Positions 21,761 through 33,139 of a stretch of 64,000 bases of DNA are shown here, piece by piece. The translations under genes were made by a program, and so were the position numbers. The notes beneath the pieces were generated by a model. That model was not told the DNA's origin and did no database searches. It saw only the letters and a program-made list of their open reading frames with translations. Numbering within the stretch: position 1 is the stretch's first letter; every line of letters begins with the position of its first letter. Source of the stretch: Blasia pusilla (taxonomy: Eukaryota; Marchantiophyta; Marchantiopsida; Blasiales). The stretch is from assembly GCA_050084515.1 (NCBI GenBank), contig CM114274.1:31434001-31498000 (forward strand), in the 5' to 3' direction.

Positions 21761-21989
21761 TCACAATTGAGGCCTGCACCCTTCATCGGAGCCCGCACCG
21801 ATGGCCTGCAATTGGAGCCCGTGCGGTCAATCTGAGCGCCATAAAAACCCGTGCTCATGCCCGGTGTTCCATGTCCGTGGTCATATCCACACTTGTCCGT
21901 TTCCGTGCAACCTTGACATAGAGATATCAAGAATGTGTCGGTTGTCCATGTGTCCACGGATGAGGTTTCTGAAAATGACACATGTGAAT

Positions 21990-22239
21990 TGGATATAGAT
22001 ATATAATATTTCTACAGTATAGGCAATTCAGGTTGATCGTAGAGTTCCTACACGCATTATTGTAAGTAGTGGGTGATAGAGGCAGAGGTTATGATAGGAG
22101 TTATAGAGGTCTTGCTTTAGATGTATGTTTCATCATGTTAATCATTCATCATTCCTTCCCTTACTAAGCTCCTTGACCACATTTCTTAACAGAAACTTTG
22201 TGAATCCAGGGGGGTACCCAACACAATAGTACCATAGCA
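21990..22239. other. Spacer, nothing recognised
   Basis: Mixed-composition DNA between the GC-rich repeats and the Ptta-like gene. I see no gene or repeat. Confidence 0.5.
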
Positions 22240-25200
22240 AAAGAGTTTAGTGATCGAGCAAATCTTGAGGCCATTCTTGCGTCTCAAGGCTTACGTGATG
22301 TAAGGGATGACTTTCCTGATGGGAAGAACCATCAAGTATGGATAGTGAAGTGAAAACGTCAAGGGAGCAAGAGTGAATTTTTTGTGCTTTGTATGGCTTC
22401 ATATGATGACATGTATGATGTTGATTGGGAATCTTATCCGAGCACGGAAGAGGATCAAGTATGTCATGAGGAGATAGTTAACTTCAAATATAGTATAGTA
22501 TCCTTTCTGAAGATGAAAGGAAATGTGGAGATGATCCAAGAACAGAGGAGGAGATTGGGCAAAAGGGGGAATCTGCTATGGATAGTGGCAAGGTTGGAGA
22601 GTGTACAAAGAGCATCCAATCTGCATTCCTTGTTGGTTACAATAGTGTAAACATTTCTGAAGAAGAAAGGAAATGTGGAGATGCACCAACAACACAGATT
22701 GGGCAAAGTGGGGAATCTACTATGGATAGTGGTAAGGTTGGAGAGTGTGCGGAGAGCATCCAATCTGCATTCCTTGTTGGACATAGTAGTGTAGACATTC
22801 CCATGATATTGAAAAGTGATGAACTCCATCTGAATACAAAGTCTAAAGAGTACAAAAAAATTCAAAAAGAACTCAAAGTGAGTCCTTATTGCTTGGAGAT
22901 CATAGTATTAGCTCGAGTGTCCAAAAAAATAGAGTAGAAAACCTTTGACTATTGAGTATATCCATGGAGAGAGCAGATCTCACCAATTATGATGTGGCTT
23001 ATGATTTGAGTACATAGGGGCAAGGAAGTGTTAGGGGTATTCAAAAAGAGGCAACATATATGTCTCCACATAGAGAGCCATTACCTCCATGCATAGCAAG
23101 GGAGGCAGAAAATGAGAGTAATGACCACTTTAGTGACCAAAAACTTATGGCCAGCGACGATGGGTTTGAAGATACTCCATCTTCTGTTGGAGTTGAGAGC
23201 CTCGTCCTCATGGATAAGGACCTTGATGCTGATTTCTCGGTTAACCAAGAACGTGCACGGGAGATAAGGGAAAACAAAAAAATACAAGCATTCTTACTTG
23301 GTAATATTCTTGCAGAGTAAGGAGTTCTCCCATTTGCATAATGTGCATTCTTTGAATTTCATTTCTATCATGATGTTTTTTCTTCCGTGTACTTTAGGTA
23401 TATATAGAAAACAGCAGAAAGATTTGATTACTTATAGATGATTAATTGTGAAATGATTGTTTGGAAAGCTAGGCTGAAACCAGCAAAGGCAATCAGGAAA
23501 GCCTTCCCTTCTAGAGTAGTAGTGGCAAAGGGTGTTGAAGTGCGACAAAGTTCAAGGTTGAGATCAAAGGAGACCTTACCTAATATGATTGAAAGCACAA
23601 AGGATAATACTATGAGAGATTCTGATTATATGCCACATGAACATATGGATTTCCAAGCTGATGATGATGAGGGCATGCCTTAACGCTCTATTGAGAACTA
23701 GGACTTTGAATCGACAACCCATCCCAAACAGGTTGAGAAAGTAACTACTTTAAATTTTCCACTTCCTTTTTCATGACTGAATATAGGATTCCTCTAATCA
23801 TGGTGATGAATAAAATGCCCACGATTTGTACAAAGCACTAACACTTAATACGTTTTTAGAGGCTTCAGGTTCTGGAGGACAAGAATCCTTCGATTCTGAA
23901 GCAAATTCTAAACCCCTAGAGCCTTATTCACGTGTGAAGCCACAAATGGGTTGGCAGTATCCTATGTGCCCTAATCCCACATGGTCAAAAAGTGGAAGTC
24001 ATTGGAATAGCTAGATGGGAGTGGGGTGGTATCCGTCTGATTGTCAGCCATCAATGATGAATCGTTTACAAGTTGGATCTTACGGTATGCCACAACCCCC
24101 TTTCTTAGCCCCACCTCCACCACCATGGGGTCAACAAACTCCTCCAACAAGCTTGACTGTTCAACAACAATGGGTCGGTGGCATGAATTGGTCACAAACC
24201 CCATTGGGAGAACACCAAAGGGCTCCTACTACTTAGCCTTCCCAATCGATGGGAGGTCAACAACATTGGCCTACTAACCAACGTAGGCCACCATGGGCAT
24301 GGCCAGGTGTATGCTCTCATTGATCCCCAAGCATATGAAATGTATAAGTAGATGATATGAATTCTTATAGAGAATGTGAGGATGGTAGACACTTTGTTAT
24401 GCATAGTACTTATTGGGAGTTGTTTGGTCAATTTTCTCCACTTGGTATTTACTTGGCAATAAATAACACTTGTTGCTTGTTTCGTGATTGTAACAGGATG
24501 GAGCTCCATGCCCCCCTCCCCCCTCATATCCAGGTGCTGGAGAAGGTTTTGACTCCACATTTTTTGATGGGCCATCAGGATTTGTTGGGACAAGTGTACA
24601 TTAGCAACAAAGTGACAGTCAGTCTTTCATGGCCCCTAATCCTTCAAATCCCACAATTCATAGTGGGGGTAGGTCCAAAAGTAGTGATCTCTCATGGTTG
24701 GCATGACTGCCAACTTTGAATATTCAAAAAGCTATCATCAAAGATTTTGGTCAAATGCATTTATATATTGGAACATCTCAAGTGTAATGTTGGGTTCTCT
24801 TCTAATATATGTATAGGTAATAGGGCAAGTGCGAGGAGAATTAGAACCAAGAGAGACTTGTGGACCCGCGATGTGGCCCAACGCAAGGAGCAAAACTTAC
24901 TGCCCAGATGCGAGTTGTTGCCCACGGGGGTTCCAAAGACAAAAGTGCCCAGTTATGAACCTTGGTTGAATGACCTAAAGGTATGGACCATACGTTATCT
25001 CGACTTATCATGTGTCGAGATGAGTAGGCAAAACGCTATTAGTGTGGCAACACTTCATATTCATGTTGAAAGTGCCTACACCTATGTTGGTGTGCCATCT
25101 TTGTGCCTAGACTTCTTGAAGAAGAAATGTGCGCAACTATTGAAAACTCAACGGTCCAGCATGAAAGCATACTGGGTGGCCAATGGGAAAAATGCAAAAG

Positions 25201-27497
25201 TCCCGTGCCACCCTAATGCAAAGGAAGAGGTGTGGGCATATTTGGTAGATTATTGGCTTTCAGAAGAGGGTATGTTGAAGGCTCAAAAGATGGTGAAGGC
25301 AAGATCCAAGGTTGTCACTTTAAATCACAGCGGTCGGGGAGGTTTAGAGGGGTTCTCTGTAAGTTCTCTTTAGCAACCTTGTGTCTTATAAATCTTTTTC
25401 TTCTTTGTGCCTAAGAAGTTTGTAGTATTTGGGAGGACACGGTTTCATATCGGCCACGGTGGCGATCAGGTGATGGACGGGTGAGCCATCTACCGGTGCA
25501 GTTTGCAGGAGTTAGTGGTGGTCGACCGTGTGAGGATACGGTGACCACGTTATGGCATGATTACTAACTTTCTATTTTTTTGTGGAGTTGATGTTAGGGA
25601 CGAGGTGTATCCGCTGCTCCAAGCAATGCAGGTGTCACTCAGAGTGGCATGGGGGCTAGTGCCTTTGAGGGTAGTTTAGTAAGTTATTTAATCGATTTCA
25701 TGTATTTCATCCGATTTCTCCATGTTGTGATCAATAAGTTTGAGCATACCTTTAAGATATGTCCAAAACAATTAACTAACCTTGAGAGTTGAATAAAATA
25801 GGGGAGGGGTGCATGAGTAGGAATAAATCCTAAATAACACGTCGTGGAAACACTAGCAGCGAGTGATAGTCATTTTAGTGGAGCCTCACGGGTGAGTGAT
25901 CATTCCAACTCAATGTGGGAATAAAATAATCTTGGCTTGACATCTTGTTTGATGAATTTTTCTTCTTTTGTTTTGGGAGTTAAAATACTTATAATGATGT
26001 GAGAGCTAATCAGATTGTGCATGTATGATTTCAGTGGAGTAAGGAATCAAGCATATCTACTCAACTCTTGAAGGTAGAGAAAAAGTGGAGTGAAGATATG
26101 GATGTCATTAAAGGCCAACTTGAGGAGAAATTGGAGAAGAACCGGTTGCAATTGGAAGAGAAGATGGCCAAGAACCAAAGTGTGATTGAGGAGAAGTTGG
26201 AAAAACATCAAAAACAGCAGAATGAGGCATTTTCTATGCTTGTTGAAATGATCAACAAGCTATCAGAGAAGAAGAGAACGCAAACATTTGCATCAAGAGA
26301 CCGCATTCCTGATCAAGGGGAGGATGAGACATGATCACTTGCATGATTTTGTTTTGGATCGTTCAAGGTATTCTTGAATAGCTAATCAGATTTCCGTGTT
26401 CTGTATACAACAGGCCGTGTTGGTGTTCACATAGAGAAGGTGAAAGTTGCAAAATTTAGTGGTGGTTCTCACAAAGAACCATTGAGAGAGTCGGATCGGC
26501 ATGATCGACCAATGCGGAGTGGTAAGTGTTGAAGGTTGATGATAAGGTCTTTGCTGATTGTATAGAAGTATATTTATTTGAATATGGTTGTACTAAATGC
26601 ATATTCTTGCTTGTGTGATAGTGAGGAAAAACTCAAAAGTGAAGGTATCTTCCCCATCAGAAAAAATTGGAGGTTCAACCCTAGTTGGTAAGTGTCTTTC
26701 CTTTTTTAATTACATCGTGATTGTTATGATTTTTATGCAGACTAAACATTGCAATCCTGGTCTTTGACACCATTAGTTCAAGACTAACTCTCAACATGTC
26801 CAGATTCCATCCTTGTGGATCACTCATCACCTAAAAAAAAGAGGCGTTTAGGAAGAGTACAAGGCGACACAATTCAGGCTGCGAGAAGCGAACAAGACAG
26901 CAATGTGAGATCTAGGAGCAATAAAAAAACTCACGGGGAAGGTAAAATTAATTTTCTATTAAACTTTGAGGGTGCATTAGATTGATGATAACATTTCTAG
27001 ATATCCTAAACATTTATACTTTGGTATTATAAATGATGGAGGATTATTTATATCAGGTGGGAGCTGTGAAGTTATCAAGATTTATACCTCTCCAAGGTTG
27101 GACCTTCACGAAGGTAAAAGCATGTGGTTATTGCATTCTATGTTATAAGTTATTTTTCTAATTTATGGAGATTTGTGACCGATTTGTGACCTGCTATTCC
27201 ATCTTGTGTTTGTAGCTTCAAGTGGACGATGAAGTTCACATCATAAAACCGAAGCGTAGTAGGACAATATTGGGAAACGGTGTAGTGAGGGGTTTGAGTG
27301 GACAAGACAAGTTTCATGGGAGTGGTATTCCTCTGGGAATAGTGCGAGTGGAACTCAAGACTCTCCATCTTTTTTTTTTGGATCATAAGTTGTGGTAGCC
27401 AAATGAGCATAACTTGCCACCTCAATACACTTTAGGTGATGCTCTTGGGGGTTCAATTCTCTCGCCTGAAATGAACTTGAAGAAAGTTTCCCTTTAG
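22240..27497 (+). CDS. Multi-exon Ptta/En-Spm-like (Transposase_24 type) transposon gene, 5' part uncertain
   Basis: A series of plus-strand exons bounded by good splice sites is readable. The 5' part is acidic (22260-23320, with one stop near 22352). A KSSRL-type basic segment (RQSSRLRSKE) lies at 23438-23683 and a Pro/Gln-rich part at 23830-24235. The core exon 24820-25357 includes LPRCELLPTGVPKTKVPSY, CVEMSRQN and a W..LVDYWLSEEG..KAQKM..ARSK....HSGRGG segment, and ends at a GTAAGT donor. A coiled coil of Glu/Lys heptads spans 26035-26334. Basic exons lie near 26415-26520, 26629-26690 and 26803-26940. The C-terminal exon at about 27215 includes GNGVVRGLSGQDKF and, after a damaged stretch, YTLGDALGGSI, and stops at 27497. 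The W...YW..E....K.NR.K...H..G core and the GDA.G end are what plant Ptta/En-Spm-associated proteins show. The family call is by motif only. Scattered stops suggest early decay. Confidence 0.45.
22519..22818. repeat. 150-bp tandem duplication inside the Ptta-like gene
   Basis: GGAAATGTGGAGATG starts at 22519 and again at 22669. The two units share CAATCTGCATTCCTTGTTGG and GATAGTGG(C/T)AAGGTTGGAGAGTGT. Fifty codons are repeated in frame, so the duplication would lengthen the protein without breaking it. Confidence 0.8.
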
Positions 27498-27989
27498 AGC
27501 CCATCCTTCTAGTTGTAGATGCAGTTAAATTAGTATTACTTGCTGATATTTTGTTTCACATGGAATTTTGACAACGTACCAACAATAGGAATTAGTCTAC
27601 ATGAATTTATCTTTGCGATATACAATGGGCCATTTTGTTAATGATTTCTATGAATACATGCATACCCTTGTATTTCTATCTAGCTATGTTTCTTACTTCT
27701 TCCCAATGTTTGAGATTATATCATGTCCCTGCTCACTCTCTTTCAATCTGAAACTTGTTAGAAGGGGTAAAACTAGCCACTAAATAGAACGTATTCTCTG
27801 CTGGATTTTCTTTCTTGTCTTTCTTCATTCAATGTTGTAAGTTTGAGACAGGGAAGGGTTTTGTATAGAGGGCATCATATCCTACTTGAATGCCATACTT
27901 CAAGTATCTTCCCGCAATTTTCTGGAGATAATGAACATCAAGTAATAAAAACTATCATACATGATATTAAGTCTCAAGTCATATCAAAG
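27498..27989. other. AT-rich spacer, nothing recognised
   Basis: No convincing gene. Short frames on both strands have AT-rich, non-protein-like composition. Confidence 0.5.
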
Positions 27990-28830
27990 AAATTGAGTCA
28001 TTTACAAGAGTCATATATGTCCAACTTATGTCAATTTTTCAAATCAAGGTGATCAATATGACTCAGTCATAATTGATGATATAATCATCAAAAGTCATTT
28101 CAAAAAAAAATTGAGTCCTCTATATGACTCATTCATATTTTATGACTCAAGAACAAAATAATTCATACAAATCGTAAATATATATATGACTAAAATGATC
28201 ACAATGACTACCTTTTAGGTGATCTATATGACTCAATATATGACTCATGTATCATGACTCAATCATTTTCACAAATTTCGGTAACGTATATGACTTTGTA
28301 TATGACTCACTCATGTATCATGACTCAGTCATTTAAAACCATTCAAGTGATTAATAAAACTTAGAAATACATCATAATTGAGTCATTTAGACCATCTGAG
28401 TGATGGATATGACTTAGTCATGGATTATGACTAAGTCATTTTGACCATCTGAGTGATGGATGTGACTCAATCATAGATCATAACTAAGTCATTTTAACCA
28501 ATCCAAGTGATGATATGACTAAGTCATAATTTCTCATTGCCATGTGTCGACACATAATTTGTTTTCTTCAAGTAATTGTCATGTCACATACTGACATGGC
28601 AATCAGAATATATGACTTCATTTTGTCATACGTGGCTTGATGATGTGTCAGTCATTGTTAATAATGACTAGCCAAAATAATGACTAGAGTCATCCCAAAA
28701 TGACTCTAATCATGGCATGGTACATGACTAGGCTTTTATGACTCCATGAGTCATCAACCATTGTCAATCATTTATGGACATGTACGACTAACATAAGTCA
28801 TATGAGCCAGTCATAAAAACCAAGATTTGT
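27990..28830. repeat. Region saturated with TGACTCA/TGAGTCA-like heptamers
   Basis: Dozens of TGACTCA, TGACTAA, TGAGTCA and AGTCAT words occur, often paired as palindromes (ATGACT-N-AGTCAT). Between about 28370 and 28530 a ~66-bp unit (TGAGTCAT..ACCATCTGAGTGATGGATATGACT) repeats three times. TGA(C/G)TCA is the core site bound by AP-1/GCN4-class bZIP proteins. Whether it is bound here is unknown. The simplest explanation is a degenerate simple repeat. Confidence 0.7.
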
Positions 28831-29784
28831 TCTAGTGGAATTAGTACTTGAATTTAAGAATATTTACTACTACCTACCGTATCCATATGTTGACATCAAA
28901 TTAGTGATAGATTAAATGTATTACCTCCTAAAGGTTAGTTCCCACTACGCTTCCTTGGCTCAAAGTAGCAAGCTTCTCAAGAATCCATGGTATTGCAACT
29001 AATAAACAAAATGGAAGACCTTCGAGTTTGTTTTGGTCTTGATACAACAAACCAAACCAAGATGTTGTTGGATCTACATTCTTACTGTCGTTGCATCACA
29101 TGGACTGTAATAATATGAACTAAGCTTCAATTATAGTTTGATGTCACAAATATCTTTCATGGTGAGGTTTATATGCCTTGACCATATCACCTTTTCAACT
29201 GTACTTCCCAAACACCTCTCTCTAATATGTTTGTTGTGTTCATTCAAAACGTCTCCATGCTAAACACTAGCTCTCAACAAATGTTCAACAAACTCACAAC
29301 ATATATTAGATAGACGTGATGCAATATGAGCATTTGCTACAATTGCACTCTTAACCAACATCCTATGATAAAATTCATTATTCTTGTCAATGTGTTCCCT
29401 ATGCATCCACCGAATCAAACATTAATTTGGTTTTTCTATATTTACCAAGCACTGTCGATTGAGCTAGAGGTCTACTGTTTAGACCTTTCTTTTTCCCTTT
29501 TTCTACACTACTAGGGAGACCTTTTTTAACAATATTCCAAAAAGTAATGTCGTCCATAAGCACACCAATATCGAATAATGTGCCAAGATGTTGTCCTTTC
29601 ACTTTGATTTCTAATCTTAAAGGCACAATGGAAATTTTCTTTGTTTCTCTCCCCTTTAAAAAAAATTGTTGAAACTATCCAGACGGGTTGTGGACTCCTC
29701 TTTCGTCTGTTTAAGATGAGTAGAAAAAAAAGGTTATGTAGGAGGAATCTGAAGTACATGTTGAGGATGTTTAAACATGTTTAT
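28831..29784. other. AT-rich spacer, nothing recognised
   Basis: No gene or repeat family recognised. Short frames lack protein-like composition. Confidence 0.5.
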
Positions 29785-30057
29785 GTCCAATGTTCAAAAG
29801 TGACTTGATATTACATTGAATGTACCCATCAAGGAATTAAGACAAGAATTGGAAAAGGAATTAACAAAGGGAATAGAACAAGAGGAAAATTTTGAAGCTT
29901 TGAAAGTGCACCAAGCAATGAATTAAGCAGGACGAAGAGAGATTTTCAACTTGGGCCTCACAAAATCAGCAATTACCAACTCCTTTCCTCACAACCTCGT
30001 TTGGAGTTCCCCTCCTTTGCACTACCTCACAATCCTCAACTTCAGCAAGTCTTTACA
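29785..30057. repeat. Left arm of a 273-bp near-perfect inverted repeat
   Basis: Starts GTCCAATGTTCAAAAGTGAC and ends AGTCTTTAC. It matches the reverse complement of 30579-30850 with only scattered differences. With the 521-bp loop the structure spans 1066 bp and would fold into a long hairpin if transcribed. Confidence 0.9.
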
Positions 30058-30239
30058 GAGCAGCTCCTTTTGGCCTTCAACCCAACTCCCCAATCAATTG
30101 TTTTTGGGAAATTTCTATACCTCTACTTATACGTTTATCTCGATCTTTGGTGTGTTGGAATTGACTTTGCATAAACTTTCCAATGCCACCTTACTTGTCC
30201 CAAACGCATCTAAGGTCTGAAAGTTATGGTCCAAAATAA

Positions 30240-32425
30240 AGTAAAACCCCAAACGCTAGTCACGTTCTAAATTCGGTTCTCAACCTCTTTGGTAACAACT
30301 CTTCCTAGACTCGACTCCTCTCAAGTCTTGGTTCACGTTTGGTTAAGGTTTCCTTAGTCGTGCCCATAAACGCATGAAATGCCCAACCTTGCTCGCAACT
30401 CATATCTTGTGTCTCCTTCAAGACATCTTTCCAATGCGCAAGCATCCTAATGTAAACCCACAATGCTCAACCTCATAGCCAAACCTCCATCTTGGCACAG
30501 GTTTGACTATAAGGGTTGCGACAACTGTAGGGAGGAGAGGGGGAGGACCAAAAATATATTGTTAGAGCACAACAGGGAGTAAAGACTTGCTGAAGTTGAG
30601 GATTGTGAGGTAGTGCAAAGGAGGGAAACTCCAAACGAGGTTGTGAGGAAAGGAGTTGGTAATTGCTGATTTTGTGAGGCCCCAGTTGAAAATTTCTCTT
30701 CGTCCTACTTAATTCATTGCTTGGTGCAGTTTCAAAGCTTCAAAATTTTCCTCTTGTTCTATTCCCTTCGTTAATTCCTTTTCCAATTCTTGTCTTAATT
30801 CTTTGATGGGTGCATTCAATGTAATATCATGTCACTTTTGAACATTGGACAGGAGTCCTTCTTCCAAAGATAGGGGGAGGGCGGAGAACCCCACAACTGC
30901 TAGTAAGGGGGAGGGTCTCCAAGGGTGCATGAGACTTGAACTCGACTTTGGGGAGCCATGGGGCGAACCAAGGGAACGAAATGGATCGAGAGGTTGGCGT
31001 TGGGGTGCAAACCTGTCGCGACCCTCATAACCAAACAACACCAAATACGCGCCAAGCGAAACATCAGAACTCAAAGGAACTCACGCAGCGAGGTTTGCGC
31101 TTTGGAGAGGCGTTTGGAAGAGTCTCTTGGAAAAGTCTAAGAGACGAAACGCGGAACAGAGTTGTGCGTTTCATGCGTTAGTGGTCGCGACCAGGAAACC
31201 TAGACCAAACGCGAGCCGAGACTTGAGATGAGTTGAGTCTTGGAGGTTGGTTGCCAAAGAGGTGAGAACCAGTTTGGAACATGACTAGCGTTTGGGAGAA
31301 TCTGACTGTGTTTAGGACCATAACGTTGAGCTCCAAGATGCGTTTGGGACAAATAAGGGCGCGTTGGAAAGCTGATCTCAAGACGCTTCCAACGCACCAA
31401 AGATCTCAGCAAACGCATAAGTACAGGCTATTTGTTGAATATTGGCCGAAAACGATTCAGAGAGCAATCGGGTTGAGGGCCAATTGGAGGGGCCCGGGTG
31501 TCTTTCCCTAAATGTAGGGGGCCCCCGGAGATCCCCAGAAGTACTAGTAAGGGGAGTACCTTCTCTGAGATGTCTCGGGAAACGAAACCCCACTTTGGCG
31601 CCAAACGGCGTTTGAGGCACGGATGAAACGGAGTTTGGCGCTGAAACCCAAACCCAAACTGATCCAAGGGAGTGGACTTTTATGTACGCCACACTTGGAT
31701 TCCAACCCGAGATTCACGTAGTCTTGGTGAGGAACTCATTGGATGTTCATCGGACGTTGGAACCGCTAGGCGCTAAAAGTTCTGAACCGGAAAAAGTCCC
31801 AAGTCTTTCGAGACTTGCCCGTGTTGGAAACCGTGAAACTAGGAAGGTTGAGCTTGAAGAGAGAGTCCGGACGAGAACTCGGAAAGTAATCCCGCTGATT
31901 GATCCAAGACCCGACTAACCGAAGTGCGTGTTTGGATGCAGATCAGCGTTGAGAGCGTGACCTACTGAACGCACGCTTCCGCAACAAACAAGATTAACAT
32001 TCAAGGAGAGTAGGCACACGACAGAACCCCTAGCCAAGTCCAAGAGAGTGGATTTTGGAGGTCACGTTAGGATTCCAATCCGCGACTTATTTTTTGGTTC
32101 TGAGTTAGGGACTCATTCAAGGTCCATTGGACAATTGGGACTGCTAGGCACGCAACCGCCGTTCTAGGTGCCTCGACTATTTAGAAAGTCCGTTCCAAAT
32201 CTAGGAAGACTTACCCGTGTTGGAAGTGAGGAACTAGGAGGGTTGAGCTTGATGAATGGCCCGAGGCGAGAACTCGAGGAGTTGGAAGGTTTACTGACCC
32301 ATACTAGCTTGACGTGTGTATTTGGGTGCATATCAATGACGTGAATGTTTCCTATTGAATGTACGCTTCCGCAATATTTGATATTGACGTTCAAGAGGAG
32401 TAAGCGCACGACATCAACGCTCAAG
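30240..32425. repeat. Non-coding dispersed repeat family, direct and inverted copies
   Basis: Segment 30851-32425 contains a direct duplication: 31660-32005 and 32040-32420 share CCAAG(G/A)GAGTGGA, TTGGATTCCAA, CTTGCCCGTGTTGGAA, GGTTGAGCTTGA and ACGCTTCCGCAA in order. A third copy lies at 47130-47500. The loop piece 30240-30480 matches the reverse complement of about 31190-31410 (CCAAAGAGGTGAGAACC, GACTAGCGTTTGGG). No coding domain is visible, so this may be a non-autonomous LTR-type (LARD/TRIM) element. Confidence 0.7.
30579..30850. repeat. Right arm of the 273-bp inverted repeat
   Basis: Partner of 29785-30057. It begins GTAAAGACTTGCTGAAG and ends TTTTGAACATTGGAC. Confidence 0.9.
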
Positions 32426-32640
32426 CCTAGTTGAGCTCACCCTCTACCCAACCTGATGACATTTCGAGTCACGAGCCAAACCTTTCAAACTCCCTCATGT
32501 GACCTCATCTCCCATCCGGCCTCCTCTCCTTCCTGCACCGTCACGTCCATGGGAGCCCCACCCCAACCCCGGGTTAGCTTAACCCCAGGATGAATCCTCT
32601 TATGTCCATTGGTCTTGGTCATGCCCCCCCTGGGTTTATG

Positions 32641-32787
32641 TGTCGGTGAGAAATTGAGAACAGAGCTCCTCGGTCGCAAATGGTTTGTCTGTCGGTGAGA
32701 ATTTGAGAACAGAGCTCCTCGGTCTCAAATGGTTTATCTGTTGGTGAGAATTGGAGAACAGAGCTCCTCGGTAACAAGTGGTCGTAC
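32641..32787. repeat. Three tandem 49-bp units
   Basis: TGT(C/T)GGTGAGAA.TTGAGAACAGAGCTCCTCGGT starts at 32641, 32690 and 32739, exactly 49 bp apart. It lies about 350 bp upstream of the SDR gene start. Confidence 0.9.
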
Positions 32788-33139
32788 GAATAAATGCAGT
32801 GAGGATCGCTAACAATTTTTCTACGAATAATTGCAACGGGGATTCGTGACATGTCGATGGTTGCTTTAGCTCACGGACTCCCGAATCGAGGCTTTCCACG
32901 ATCGGCACGTCAGTCTGTGCTCACGGCTCGGGCCTGGAACACTTATCGAGAAAATGGGACTGACGAATGCTCAGTGTCAGAGGGCCATTCATCTCTCATC
33001 ATCTTTTCGGGGTTTCAATGTGATCCGAACGAGAGTAGGTGGCGTTGTTTGAGAGAGATTGCACTCATCAACAAGTCCTCGTCGTAGCTATTATAGACGT
33101 CCTGTCCAGGTTCGACGGTGAGAGAGACAGGGAAGGAGA

